DNA of 64,000 nucleotides, from positions 186,001 to 250,000 of the forward strand of contig JADNRX010000004.1 in NCBI GenBank assembly GCA_015501595.1, written 5' to 3'. The stretch is from Hymenopellis radicata (Eukaryota > Basidiomycota > Agaricomycetes > Agaricales > Physalacriaceae). Under the pieces are notes generated by a model that was given only the letters and a program-made list of their open reading frames with translations, made no database searches and was not told the DNA's origin. Of this stretch, positions 46,003-57,556 are shown piece after piece. Each line of letters starts with the position of its first letter. Position 1 is the stretch's first letter. A program made the position numbers and the translations under genes.

Positions 46003-48084
46003 ATGGACAGCGTCCTACAATCGCTTTCAGGCCTCTCCATCTACGTGGCGGTCCAGTTTCTGCATGAACCTCAGAGGTCGGCTGTCGGACCCATCCTTCT
46101 CGGTGTTTGGGAAGGTGTCTGCCTCCACTACATCGCGACATTGGATGTCTCCTCTGGCTCCTCACCTCTTTACTTGACCTATTTCCTTAGATTCTCTCTC
46201 TATCTCTATTTGGCCAATGACCTCCTTGATTTTGCCTTGATAATGCTATGGGCATTTTTGGGCATATTGTTTTCCGAGGCGCTTGGGCGGAAACACTGGT
46301 ATGATACTGTTCACGAAAAGAGGAAGCGCACTGGGAGTAGGCGCGCTGTCTACACTCACGCGCCCTCTGAAGACCGAGCACAGTCTTCAGAGCGTCCAAG
46401 AATCTCCCGGCATCATACTGTTGCTCGGCCAAGCGTGCCACCAGACCTTCCGCCCATGCGACCGCCTCCTCCCATCCGTAATTACGCTCCGATACCCACT
46501 GCACCCAGCATCATACCGAGGGCTATCCCCAACCCACTCCCTGGTCCACCACCACTTCGTCTTATGACACAGCGACCATCCCGGCCGAGTGAGAGTGTCA
46601 ACGCGCCTCCTCTATCCATTGTACCAAGAAGAGGTCCCTCCCCTTCTCCTACTGTGGAAGTAACGGAACTGTCTCATCCAGAATCACTCTCCACACCTAT
46701 CGACGTTCCTGCTACACGACATCCTATCACAGCTCAACCAGAGTCTGATATCACTAAAGCACCCATTGTGGAGGTGCACAGTCCGACACGGACTCGCGAT
46801 ATACTTCCAGCGACTCCAAATATTCCTCCTCAGTCATCAGCAGCAGCAGCTGCCATCGCGCCATTGTCCCCCATATCCATTAACTACTCTCATGCGGAGG
46901 ATATCAGAACTCCAGCGCCGCAGTACACTGTCTCAGTTCCTCCCATGCCCCTCCCGGTTATACATGACCCTCCCAGCCCTCTACCGCTTAGCGCTATTGA
47001 TAGTGCCCCATTTTTCTTTCCTCGAGCTATGGAATTACACGAACAAGGCTCCCCCGCCCGTCCAATGCTTTTTCGCCCTCCTCCATCTATTGCGCAGGTT
47101 CTCGAGCAAGATGTGTCTTTTGCCTCCATTGACACTACCCCTCAATCCCCTACAGTCCTCCTCAATCCCCCATCTTCGTTGCCGACGATGCGGACCCTCT
47201 TCAGACTCCGTTCGGACAACAACAACACCTCTTCCACGTACCTACGATGATGACCCTTTGATGACACCCAGACACCTTTCTGGTTACGTGTCCGACTCTG
47301 ACGATGGGCATGACCTTCCTCCACTTCCATCTAGCTCTCAACATCCTCATGCAACATCTGAGAACATATCTGCTATTCCGATTCCTATACCACTTCCTGC
47401 GCATCTTGCGCGGCCTTCAGATGATTCTGCCGCCGGGGATGAACCATCCCCGACTCCAACAGTTGTTAGTGCCATATCCAATTCTCCGGGACTTAATAGT
47501 CGAGCTGAACAATTTCGCAAAGACGCTTGGCAGGAAGAAACCAGGAGAAAAGACCTTCAGAAGAAGCACGCTACGGCTGTAAGAAATGGAGATCAGAAGA
47601 ATGCTTTTACACTTGCCATGGACATTCAAGAGTCGGCGGAACTCATCAAGAAATTGCATGAGCGTGCGGAGCGACGTTACTATCACGGTGAGTGGAACTT
47701 CGCGCGTTTGACGCGGTTCAGCCTTATCAGAGACTACCTAGCACGTAATCATTCAGAGCCCACCAAGCTGAATGGCGTCACTTCCATCGATGTTCACGGT
47801 TTGCTTGTGCCCGAGGCGGTCACACAAACCGAAAAAGCTTTCAAACAAGTGCTTGTGGAGGGGCGCGACTCGCTTCGTGTGATCGTCGGGAAGGGTCTAC
47901 ATTCCCGAGATGGCAAGGCAAAACTCAAGCCGGCCATTGAACAAGCCTCGGCCAAGTAAGTATATTTGTATCTCGACATGTTCAAGGCTGAGGCTTCATT
48001 AGACACGGTATATCTTGCGTTGTAGACAGCAAGAATCCTGGAGTATTGATATTGTCCGCACCACGGCATTGGGTTACAACATAG
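46003..48084 (+). CDS. membrane-anchored DUF1771-Smr domain protein (apparent frameshifts)
   Basis: Predicted nucleic-acid-binding or nuclease-like Smr protein with an unusual membrane N-terminus. The ATG at 46003 opens MDSVLQSLSGLSIYVAVQFL, then two hydrophobic segments (VGPILLGVWEGVCLHYIA; DLLDFALIMLWAFLGILF). A long Pro-rich linker leads to DUF1771 (RAEQFRKDAWQEETRRKDL) and the Smr domain: TSIDVHGLLVPEAVTQTEKA (with the DxH motif), RVIVGKGLHSRDGKAKLKP, and after an intron (about 47959-48000) HGISCVVDSKNPGVLIL. The stop is 48082-48084. The frame changes between about 47147 and 47240; either two bases are missing (one at C run 47147-47150) or a 43-nt intron (about 47111-47153) is used. The first gives a smoother protein. 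Confidence 0.72.
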
Positions 48085-48292
48085 CATTTTCGGTTTTCGG
48101 GTATATTGGAATGTATATTAGCGTCGAGCATTACCTGCGCAGGACGGGGTATGCCTTCTTCAGCACGGAGCAAGAACACCTGCGCTCGCGTCTACGATGG
48201 CACGTCATGACAATTGGAGCGATAAGAGTGCCTACAAGCACTGGAAAGTAAGTACGTAAGACTATGTTCAAGTAGTTTTGATCCCAGTGGTC

Positions 48293-49193
48293 TCAGTCTT
48301 CGGGAATTGGGACAGCGACGTCCATCTTAGCATCAATATCCAGTCCAACTGTAAATCTGCTGACAAAGTTGTATCCTCCAGCAGTGGCGGCCGCGTCGAC
48401 GAGTTGTGTCGAATTCAGGAAGTTGGCCATAAGACCGAAGGTCGCGTTAGAAACACGAACGTTCTTCGCCACCTCGTCAGCAAAGGTCATGGATATCGCC
48501 AGGTCCAGACCCAGGACATTTTCTACGGTGTCCGATTTCGCAAAAGGAGGAGCGAGGCGGATTATTAGCAGCTGCTCAGTCGTCAAACCCTCTGCGCGCC
48601 CAGGTCCTTCATGTTCAAGCCTGTTGACATTGAAGTGTTTCATCAGACCTAACGTTGGTTGCATAGATACGATGTGAACGAACCATTGATAAGTGGCGTT
48701 ATTGAGTACAGCTGTTCGCAGAATCTATGGAGTGAGTTAATAAAGTCGTCTACGAAATATGCGACTACTTGATGACGGGACGCACAAGGAGTTCACGTAT
48801 ATTTCCTGGCAGACTGTTTGCGCCTCTGATAGCAGAAAACATCTGATTCCATCCAGCAGCAAATTCTCGAGATTGAAGTCTGCCAACGATGAAACGGAAG
48901 GACGGAGTCCAGTGGAATTTCGACTCACAGAACGCCATCGAGATCGAGTAGTTTTCCGCCTTCACGACGAGCCCGAATTTCATCTGCTATCTACGACGAA
49001 GAGTCCCTTCTGTAAGCGTGGTCCAGATCGGACTTTCGCAGGGAGAGGAACGTACCGGGTCTGTACCTGGCTCCGGAAATATGTAGGGTACTCTCGCTGG
49101 CAAATCGTCGTCGCGTTTCTCCAGGATGGCTAATCCCAGCAAGGAAGGAATGCAAGATAGAACAACACAGAGAATGACGGGTAGTTTGTGCAT
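48293..49193 (-). CDS. small secreted hypothetical protein
   Basis: Unrecognised secreted protein. The ATG at 49193 gives a signal peptide MHKLPVILCVVLSCIPSLLG followed by a dibasic-type site (LEKRDD) as in a processed propeptide. Downstream exons read ATYQWFVHIVSMQPTLGLMK, GLTTEQLLIIRLAPPFAKSD and NFVSRFTVGLDIDAKMDV, with the stop at 48293. Introns at about 49005-49050 and 48725-48770 are inferred but not exact. The pattern of hydrophobic beta-like segments suggests a compact extracellular fold, but no family comes to mind. Confidence 0.55.
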
Positions 49194-50479
49194 CGGAACT
49201 TGAAAGGTACGTTTATGCGTGCGGGACAGAAGGTCAAGATGAAGAACTATTCTTATGGGCATCAACCTTAAGTACCCATCCTATTGACTGGCATGGTGGA
49301 CACTTCTCCGTGTATAGTAAGCGATAAACATTCGCAGGCTGGAATCCGGGCTCGCTGATGGTGCTTGGGGGTGCTAGCCTAGCCTAGTGTTCGGAGTTTC
49401 AAATGCCTCGTGTGCCCTTAATCGGGCATATCCTTCCCACGACCAGAGGTTCGCGTCCGGTACGCGATTTGCACGCGATTGCCGGACCATCCTCAAGTAC
49501 AGTATCATATATATAGAACAGTAAAACGAAGCAGAAAATATGCAACTGCTTGGGTGGGTTCTCAATGCCCCAATCTATGAAGCACCTTCAAGCAGCAGGC
49601 TTCAACCCATGTGTCAAGCATATCCAGTAGGGAGAGGGATGGAGAAATTGCTGGAGGCAGTAGTTAGACACTATTCTATCTCCGATGTCAAATATAACAG
49701 GTCCTCAAAAGCTGTGGATTGTGCCAGAGGCGCAATCGAGGCTCAAGTGCAGTAGCACACTCGATTTGATCGGAAATTCAAACTCCGAACGGTAGCACTC
49801 GCATTTCAGCCATTTTGTTCAAAGGCTGTAGGTGTCGGATGAGCGAACAGAAAAAATTAGCGGTATCCCATAGGTATAATAAGTGATTCCTGACTTTCCC
49901 AGATTTTTTGAGGCCGTCGAAATAATACAGTAAAATTCTTGACGGTAGCACCGAACTTGGCCACGTGATTGCGGCTGTGCCTCGGGCACCCAAAACGGAA
50001 CGCGGCAACGTTTCGCGTCCAGCACCTCTCACATGCATTGTTCGCATTCAAGACTCATCCAGAACCACGGTAAGATTGCATTCTATTTATTATACATCTC
50101 TTCCTCTTCCTCTTTTCTTTTCTCTCTCTTTTCTTTTTTCTTTTCTTTTCTTTTTATTTATTTTCTCAGCCGACCCCCAAGCACTAATATCGAGCCGGAA
50201 TCCGAAGGCTCGGTTGAATGCAAAATGAGAGTCACATGCGATACAATGCGAAGACCGTGTGCTTGCAGGCTCAAGACCCCCTCACATGAGCAAGCAAGCG
50301 TGTAAATTGACGCTTTACTCATAGCCGGCACGCTTACTGGTCTACTTCATGAGACCGCCCGGGGGATAGGCCATATCACAAGACAAGAGGTTCGATGATC
50401 TCCAGATTCTAAAGAAATGTTCAGAGTACAGGTCGTAAAACGAGCGTGTATGTGAATTATAGCAGATTCTAGATAGCAA
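49194..50479. other. gene-poor stretch
   Basis: About 1.3 kb without a supported gene. It holds the upstream region of the small secreted protein and the 3' side of the GH16 gene. Direct repeat-like CCTAG words (tagcctagcctag) sit at about 49374-49388. A long pyrimidine tract is annotated separately. Short frames at 49540-49755 and 49965-50305 have no recognisable content. Confidence 0.4.
50093..50167 (+). repeat. long pyrimidine (CT) tract
   Basis: About 75 bases of nearly uninterrupted C and T, mostly T, ending tttctcag at 50167. In form it is like an over-long intron 3' end, but no exon with family content follows. It may instead be a low-complexity tract or part of an unrecognised non-coding transcript. 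Confidence 0.7.
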
Positions 50480-51720
50480 TCAGTTGGGCGTGGGTCTGTT
50501 CTGGAGATTGTAAACGCGCAGGGAATTGATTTCCCAAAACGCGTTTTTAAACGCGTCGGGGTTCCTGTCAGCGTCTGGCAGAACGTGTAAATGGTCATGG
50601 CAGAAGAGAAACACAGGAGAGCGCACAATCGTCACAAGTAGAGGTACCACAGCCTGCTTGACCAAAAGCACTTCCAGCCCAGTCGCCCTGCAATTCAGCA
50701 TGAGTAACAGACTGAGAGATGGGGGGTAAAAATCGACTCACGCAAATAGTCAGATCAAAGATGATGTTATGCTCGTTGAAGTGGGATGGCTGATCACAGG
50801 TCTCGGGCGGGAACGACGCGTCTGGTTGGCCCCATTTATCGATGTCGATCGTGTCGCAACCAAAATCGCGAACTTCATCGGGGACATCAGAACAGTCTCT
50901 CGGCCAGAACCAAACTTTGACACCCGACGCCAGTGTTTTGCTCATTGCATACCAGCCTCCCCCGTTGGCGTTGAAACCAGACCCATAAGAGTTTGATTCC
51001 TTGAATGCGACACCACAGCCTTGGTTGTAATTGACAGCCGAATCACAATTTGAGGAGACTGGACGCCTGTGAATGAGAGTTACGCGTCGACAGCGCTGAG
51101 TTTAAGATAACACGCGTACCCATTCTGGGGCCGAGCATCGTTCATTGTGCACCCTGGAGATGTGTGTAGAGATGCTAAATTCTGACTATTGGTATTAACA
51201 CCTGAGTGTGATGAGCTAGGATGAACGTGCAATGCCTAGGCAGCAGACATACCTTCGATAATATCTATCTCGCCGCCGTGAGGCCATGGTCCGTCTCTGC
51301 TTATTGTCCAGAATGCTGGCCATGTACCACATCCTTCAGGCATGTGTTGGAGGTCGAGAATGAAGAGTGCTTCGTTGTAAGCGGTAGTTGACGCAATACG
51401 GACACTGTCTCTTCCACGGGCACCAGGAGGGACCATTTGATAGGCGTCGGCGCGCATGATGAACTTGTCATCGGACACTGCAGCTGAATTAGGATCCCGC
51501 CATTGCGAGAAAGGCGATTTAGCGCACCAAACGAGAGATTGGTCTGAAGAGCGGTGTCTTTGTCGACATAGTTGACACGACCGTGGGTCGGGTCGTCGAA
51601 AGTCTGGAAAACCCAGGTGAGGAAGTCGTGGCCTTGAAATTTATCGGCGAGGTCGAAGGAAGTAGCGTATACGCAGGTCGTGACTAGAAAAAGAGCGACA
51701 TAGAGGTGTACAAGAGACAT
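50480..51720 (-). CDS. secreted GH16 beta-glucanase-like protein
   Basis: Predicted extracellular or wall-modifying GH16 enzyme. The ATG at 51720 gives a signal peptide MSLVHLYVALFLVTTCVYA. Then FDLADKFQGHDFLTWVFQTF, RDSVRIASTTAYNEALFI, CGTWPAFWTISRDGPWPHGG, and the catalytic ExDxxE motif GEIDIIEG. After introns: NTNSQNLASLHTSPGCTMND, GCGVAFKESNSYGSGFNANG, VWFWPRDCSDVPDEVRDFG, and the C-terminal GDWAGSAFGQAGCGTSTCDD; an intron there joins to YADRNPDAFKNAFWEINSLR and the stop at 50480. All three acidic residues are present. The Cys-rich composition fits extracellular location. Substrate is likely a 1,3(4)-beta-glucan, by family. Divergent from PHS1. Confidence 0.85.
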
Positions 51721-51977
51721 AGCGGATGGAAGAAGGAACCAGAGCCGAAGACTGCCTCTCTCTTGAACGTGGCGCACTGGCCATAAAAGGCAGTTTCGTT
51801 TTTGGGACGCGTCCTTGCTGATGTCATTTCGACAAGGAAAGGCAGCGTTGAGGATCGCGATCCGCGATCGTTGTCGAGTCTCGACGGAAGAAGGTTGTGT
51901 CACGTGCATCAATTTTTCTTTGTTACGCCCGACCCTGGAATTATAATTTCAAGTCCTTAACCACAACCACCATCGTC

Positions 51978-52926
51978 ATGGCCAAAGCCAAGTCTCCCTC
52001 ATCTGCGCCACAGCCGCCTCCCAAAGCATGTCAGTAACCCTTGCACTATTTACTCCCGTTTCTTATTGTAATGCAGCCAAGTCCAAGCCCACATTCGTCA
52101 AATACTACCTAGTGGCTTACAATGTCCTCTCCGCACTCGGATGGGGCTACATCCTCCTTCTCCTCCTTGTCCACGTCTTCAATATTGACCGTCGCGCTGC
52201 CATTTTAGAGGCGTCGTCAGGGTCAGCTTCGTCGACCTTTTCACGGTTCATGCCCTTCTTAAAGTCATCCCGCGCTAGCCCACTCTATTTTGAGTCAAAG
52301 CTACCCAAATTCCTTCAGCCATTTTTCCGGCGCTTCACAACTAGCTATCTCCGTATCGGAACGATAACTGCATTCGTGCAGACATGCGCTATCCTCGAAG
52401 TCGCTCACGTTATGCTCGGCTGGGTACGCAGTCCACTCGTAACGACGGCCATGCAAGTCACAAGTCGCCTGTATGCCATCTGGGGCGTTACTGAACAGTT
52501 TCCGGAAGTGTGTTCGAATCCTTTGTACACAACCATGGTGTTTGCATGGTCTGTCACGGAAGTCATCCGGTATTCATTCTATGCTGCGAACCTTCTGGGC
52601 CATGAACCATACCCCCTGCTGTACCTCCGGTACACCGCGTTCTATGTTCTGTACCCAATGGGCGCGTCTTCCGAGGCGTTCTTGAATTACGCGACACTCC
52701 CATCTTCCTCTCCGATCCCGAGTTGGTCATCGTGGGCAAAAGGAATGTGGAAGCCAACAGATTATATACGCGCCATTCTATTTTTGATATGGTGGCCAGG
52801 TATGTTCGCCGCTGCTGAAATATATCGGCCTCTCATTATTTCACAGGGTTGTATGTCATGTATACTTATATGATGGCTCAGCGCAAGAAGGTCCTTGGTC
52901 CTGGAAAAGGCGCGAAGGCCAATTAA
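51978..52926 (+). CDS. PHS1: very-long-chain 3-hydroxyacyl-CoA dehydratase
   Basis: Endoplasmic-reticulum enzyme for the third step of the fatty-acid elongation cycle, supplying very-long-chain acyl groups for sphingolipids. The start ATG 51978 (MAKAKSPSSAPQPPPKA) lies in gtcATGg. After an intron comes SKSKPTFVKYYLVAYNVLSA (helix 1), WGYILLLLLVHVFN, TAFVQTCAILEVAHVMLGWV, RLYAIWGVTEQFPEV, VTEVIRYSFYAANLLG, and YPMGASSE, in which Tyr and Glu are spaced like the catalytic pair of yeast Phs1. The last exon is GLYVMYTYMMAQRKKVLGPG and the tail KGAKAN with the stop at 52924-52926. The Lys-rich tail fits ER retention. A broken second copy follows. Confidence 0.92.
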
Positions 52927-53159
52927 TTGAATCAACCTCAGTAATTATTATTGTCGTATGTTCAAAGTAGATAAGTATCATTTGTATTGATTTCCCGTCT
53001 CCCATCACGCTTCCGAAACGCAATGCTGCAAACGTTGAGACTGACGAAGAGCGAAGTGTTCAGGAAGGTTCGCTTTAACCTCAAGCCAAAGCATGCCTGC
53101 TGCTATCAAAACTGGTGCTTTCGAGGCCTTCTGAAGTGTTCCCTTCTCATTGCTCCCTA

Positions 53160-53915
53160 TAGCTAAGCCAATCCACCATTGGATGGAGCTACATCCTTGG
53201 TCTTCTTGTTCATTTATTCTGCTCGGATGAAAAAGCGCACACTACTGAACCATTAAGGAGGTCTCTCGCATCCTTTTGTTGGCAACGGATAGTCTGGCCA
53301 GCGCCTCTCGGAAGGCCCGAATTCCTCCAACCCTTCTACCAGGCCTCACATTAGAATGCCCATCCATCCCTTTCGTGCAAACATGTGCTTTCCTTGAAGT
53401 CATTTATTGTTATGCTCGAATGGTTCGGCGTTCGCAGTCCACTCCTCGCGACAATGGTGCAAGTAGGCGGCCGTAACTACGCAATATGGTCAGTGACAGC
53501 GCAATTTCCTCAAGTGCCTCAAACCCGTTATAGGCGAGCATGGTCCTGGCCTGGCACTGGGCTCTCACCGAGATAATTCGGTATCCGTTCTACGCTGCCA
53601 ATCTTCTCGATTGGGATTTAAAACCTCGATTGTGAACCTTACTAAAGGCGCGGCGGTCTGGTAGCGTTCTAGACTCAATTGGGGCGTCGTCGGAACGCTG
53701 GGCGCCATCTTCCTCTCCGCTGTCTACGGGGATTCTCGTGACGTGGAACACAGCGGAATACCTCAGAGCTTTGCTGTTCTGTATCTGGTGGCCGGATATT
53801 GGCGCTTCGACGAGATGGCAAAATCGTTTCTAACTTGCATCATCAGGACTCTACGTGATGTATACACACAAGATCGCGTAGCGAGAAAGGCTTCTGAAAC
53901 CCTCAACGGAGTAGG
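53160..53915 (+). pseudogene. decayed tandem copy of PHS1
   Basis: A degenerate second copy lies directly after PHS1 in the same direction. Recognisable parts, in order: GWSYILGLLVHLF-like near 53185-53215; PEFLQPFY near 53310; CAFLEV and a shifted VMLEWFGVRSPLLATMVQVG (53400-53465); NYAIWSVTAQFPQ (53476-53515); TEIIRYPFYAANLL near 53565-53605; IGASSE near 53675; LRALLFCIWWPDI near 53765-53800; and GLYVMYTHKIA ending in a stop near 53850-53880. Frame changes several times and stops interrupt. The catalytic Tyr before GASSE is lost. Parts between are eroded. It is a dead duplicate; divergence from the parent suggests it is old. Confidence 0.82.
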
Positions 53916-53979
53916 GCGAGATTCAGAATCCATCCTTACAAGGCCTCCGGATTGTCGAATTCTCAAACGAGAAAGCTTG

Positions 53980-54299
53980 AGTCAATCGTCGTGTTAAACT
54001 TACAATATCCTTGTACTGGGTTGATTAATTTGAGCGTCTATGGTCAAACACTGTTTACCCAGGAGATAGCCTTTCCGGTCTTTCTGAGTTCAAACACTGT
54101 CGCAGCTTGGTATGTCATGATGAAGGAGGCATCAAGCCCCCCACACTCTTCATTAGTACATGCAATCAGTGACTCAGTCTGCAGTCGGATGAAGTGCGAT
54201 ATAGCCCAGTGAAAAACAAAATAAATATAAGGAAAAACCATCGCTCAGCGTGCCCGGCGTACGCAAAGTGGAAGAATGTATCCAGAAAGGTCATCTAAT
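53980..54299. other. intergenic
   Basis: About 320 bases after the PHS1 relic and before the 3' end of the minus-strand Ser-rich protein gene. Short frames only. The relic's boundaries here are not sharp. Nothing else is seen. Confidence 0.35.
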
Positions 54300-56109
54300 T
54301 TAATTACCCTTGCTGTGGCCTTTCTTGTGCCCTTCTCCGCCGTTTGAGCTGCTGTCATCAGATGCAGAAGGTACAGCCTGGGGACTGTCAGTCGCACTGG
54401 TGGAGCCATCGGTCGCATTGTCGATTGCAGATGCAGAAGGGGCGGGCGTCTCGGTTGCAACGGAGGAATCAGCACTGGAGGCAACACCTGTAAAGCCAGA
54501 AGCTGAGGGACGTTTGTGGCATCGGAAGCCGAGACGACACTTGTGGCGCTCGCAGCGGCATCCGACCTGACCGCCGTGGCGCTCACTGCCCAGAGGATGC
54601 GACATCGGTGGCGGTGGCTGTAGCCGACGCTTCAGCCACGGAGGAGGCTGCTATACCAGCTGCTTGACCATTCGCGGTCGAAGTGAAATAAATGCAATCG
54701 TCAAGGCTGCCATGCTGCGCGACGGGGACAATGACGGGCTGGTGGTTCGAGCTGGAGTTGATGGAGCACAGCCGGTCTGTGGGGGTACATAAAGATGATA
54801 TCTCAAGAGAATCATAGGTACTCACAAACACCCGCAGGAAGTCCACTTGTGACATCGGCGGTTACTACACCATTGACTGCTTTGCCATTCACACCCTTTG
54901 AAGAATATGAGATGGGCCGTTAGAGAGCGTTCGTCGCATACCTTGAAGAACGCGAAGTTCTTGGGGTTTGTAGGAGTCTTCTGATCAAGAGAGTCGATGC
55001 TTTCGACGACGACGTGGGTGTGCCCGACAATCAATCCCGTGCTAGTCAACTGCTGAGGTGCAGCAAAGTAATTGGCCTGAGCATTGACAAAGTTTCCTGT
55101 CTCGAGGTTGTTGATGGCCATTGAGATGGTGAAGGGAGTATCGGCTTGGACGGTCCCAAAATTGGCTGGCGTAACGAACTTGGAGCTAGGCATGTTATCA
55201 GTCGATGGGATGACACCAATAGGCGCCGGGTTACAGCTTTTAAGGTCGCGTTAGAAGCAGGATAAAATGCAGCTTTCTCTGTATTCACCTTCCCGTTGTG
55301 ATCTGCTTCCCATCGGTGATGGGTGTGTTCGGCACCGTGAGGCAAAAGTTGATGAAATTGTTGGTCGAGGTTCAGAGATGATACTTGACCCGCGGCGGGG
55401 ACATCTTGGCCATCGTTTGCAAAGCCTTGCGCGATAACCCTGGATCGAGAGCTGTTGACGCATTTATCAGACAGGACATGATTGATAGGACAGACGTGAC
55501 AAACTCAGAGAACTTTGAGCATCGACACCAGCATTTCCGTTGCCGCCATTACCAGCGGCAGCAGTACTGCCTGTAGCGGCAGCTGTTCCAGTACCAGTGC
55601 TTGCAGTACTGCCTGTAGCGGCAGCTGTTCCAGTACCAGTGCCTGCAGTACTGCCTGTAGCCGGCAGCTGCTCCAGCGCCAGTGCTTCCAGTACCAGTGT
55701 TGCCGCCATTACCGCCGCCGTTGTTCTTGCCAGAATTCCCAGATTTCGAGCCGCCATTGCCGGATCCCGCTGCCCCTCCAGTCGAGGAGTTATCAGAGCC
55801 TAGGCTAACCGTGAGTAGGGATTTAAACCAGGCTGAGAAGACTGACCGGATCCACCTGAATTAACATTACCACCAGTAGCGCTTGCACCGACGGCGCTCG
55901 CGGTCACTGTCACTGTCTGGGTAACAATAGAGGCCAACTACGAAAGATGATCAACGAGCGCATGACGTTGAAGTTGAAGATCGTACATCACATGACGCAG
56001 ACGCTGAATCGTCCTTCTGGAAGCCACCGCCGAAACGAGGTGCAGCCTCAGCTGTCAAAGCAGAGAAATAAAGACCCAAGAGGGCACAGACGAGAGATCT
56101 GGAAAACAT
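54300..56109 (-). CDS. secreted Ser/Ala/Gly-rich protein (apparent frameshifts)
   Basis: Predicted secreted or surface protein of a family I recognise from Agaricomycetes but cannot name. The ATG at 56109 gives MFSRSLVCALLGLYFSALTA (signal peptide). Then APRFGGGFQKDDSA, an intron, ASIVTQTVTVTASAV, a Gly/Ser/Asn-rich run and the 42-bp repeat (ATGSTAGTGTGTA). The folded part has QGFANDGQDVPAAGQVSSL, NFINFCLTVPNTPITDGKQI, PSSKFVTPANFGTVQADTPF, IVGHTHVVVESIDSLDQKTP and VPVAQHGSLDDCIYFTSTAN. The tail is Ser/Ala-rich, ending GGEGHKKGHSKGN at 54300. Frame breaks consistent with single missing bases occur near 54589 and 54507, and perhaps 55365; an extra G near 55662 shifts the repeat. Confidence 0.68.
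55562..55688. repeat. 42-bp coding minisatellite, three copies
   Basis: Units at 55562-55603, 55604-55645 and 55646-55688. Each codes about 14 Ala/Thr/Gly/Ser residues (ATGSTASTGTGTAA) in the secreted protein. The third copy is 43 bases, with ccgg where the others have cg, so it does not keep the frame of its neighbours. Confidence 0.8.
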
Positions 56110-57556
56110 TTCGGAGACGTGAAGGATTGGATTTTAGAGGAAGTAGTGGTGTAGAATGAATGTACTGAGTTGAAGCTGAAGAAACTGAACAAAAGCACGA
56201 CACCAGTGTCGGCAAGGTAGAACAAGCGGACGCACTGGGCGGCGCAGTGTCAGAGCAATCTGAGGGAGAAGAAGGGGGGGAGGTAAGAGGCAGAACAAGC
56301 CCGTGTACCTGTCCTTATAGATGTACACCGGCATCTCCGGCATGTCCCTATGTACAGCGTGTGCCTTTTGTTGTACCTTGATGAAAATGAAATCAATCGC
56401 TGTTTATTAATATACATATTCCTCGTGACCTCGAGGGAGTGGTTCACGCTGCCTCACACTAGTTTTCTGGCCATGGACTCCTCTCTCGAGTGGACGATTA
56501 TCTCCTCGACATTCTGTAGGTTGACGTGACAGATCCACCTGTCCATCATGCCGATGTGATTTGCCGGTATGATTCATCAACATGCTCAGAATAGGTTGAT
56601 CACCTCAAGGCCCTTTCAAGGCTCAAGGTTGGCTCAATGTTTCGAACTCCTTGAGCCGAATCCGAGTCAAATCCATTGAATCTTTTCTCTAGGATGCCGA
56701 CCTGTAGTCGAGAGCGCGCCCCCGCTAGTCGCTAGAGCTTGAGCGTTCAATCAGCATTCAATACTCAACGTCACGACTCAACAACGCAACCGTTTTACCT
56801 CCGGGTCGATCTCAACGCCAGGGGCTAGCGCGGACCAAACGCGTACGGAGGATCAAAGTGTTGGTTGTTACGGCACCCGCGAAAAACGAGCATCTGCGGC
56901 CACAAGAGCCCGCTCGACTACCTCTTACATACAACGAATTACTCTTGTACTTGCCGACCTTTACCCACTATCTGACGGGTCAACTTCCGTCGAGTACTCG
57001 CAGAAAGGTGCTTAATTTTAGTAGATGACCGAATTTCTGGGATACGCATGCAACATTTCTAATTTTAGCGCCTATCTTGTAGTAACATCAGTCCTGATTG
57101 ACGGGTTTTGTTGAACTGCATTCAAGGCATCTGCGACGAGTTGGCTTCGACTGACACTGCTTGAACAGATCACAATCAAGGACCTGTCTACCTACCGAGT
57201 GACAAGTCTGTTCATGGGAAACTTTGGATGGTCGTTTCAGTCCCCTCCTGAATCCTGCAATGATATCTCACTAGAGGCGCACCTGCTTGTTAAGTATTTC
57301 GATCATAAGTCATCCGTCGCATACGTTCCATAGCCTATCTCGACTTGTAGAATTGAATATTGAACAGCGTCCTGGGTTGTCGGGTCTCGAAGATATTATC
57401 TATGCGGGCTATGGGAACTGTAGCTAAGAAGACTGGATATATTATACTGGCGGAGATCTAGAGGAATCCACTAGGCTGACGAGGAGATAATTATAACTTA
57501 TCCGAAAATGAACTCTACAGGGAATACTGAAGGTATGCCGCACATGCAGGGCGTTA
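56110..57556. other. gene-poor stretch
   Basis: About 1.4 kb with no open frame longer than about 65 codons beyond 56450. It contains the upstream region of the secreted protein. The stretch 56700-56900 repeats the word TCAA/ACGC but has no clear repeat unit. I see no tRNA-like structure or transposase. A non-coding transcript cannot be excluded. Confidence 0.45.

Noticed and set aside
49374..49390. CCTAG repeats as a mobile-element end
   Set aside because: Too short, with no inverted partner or target duplication found.
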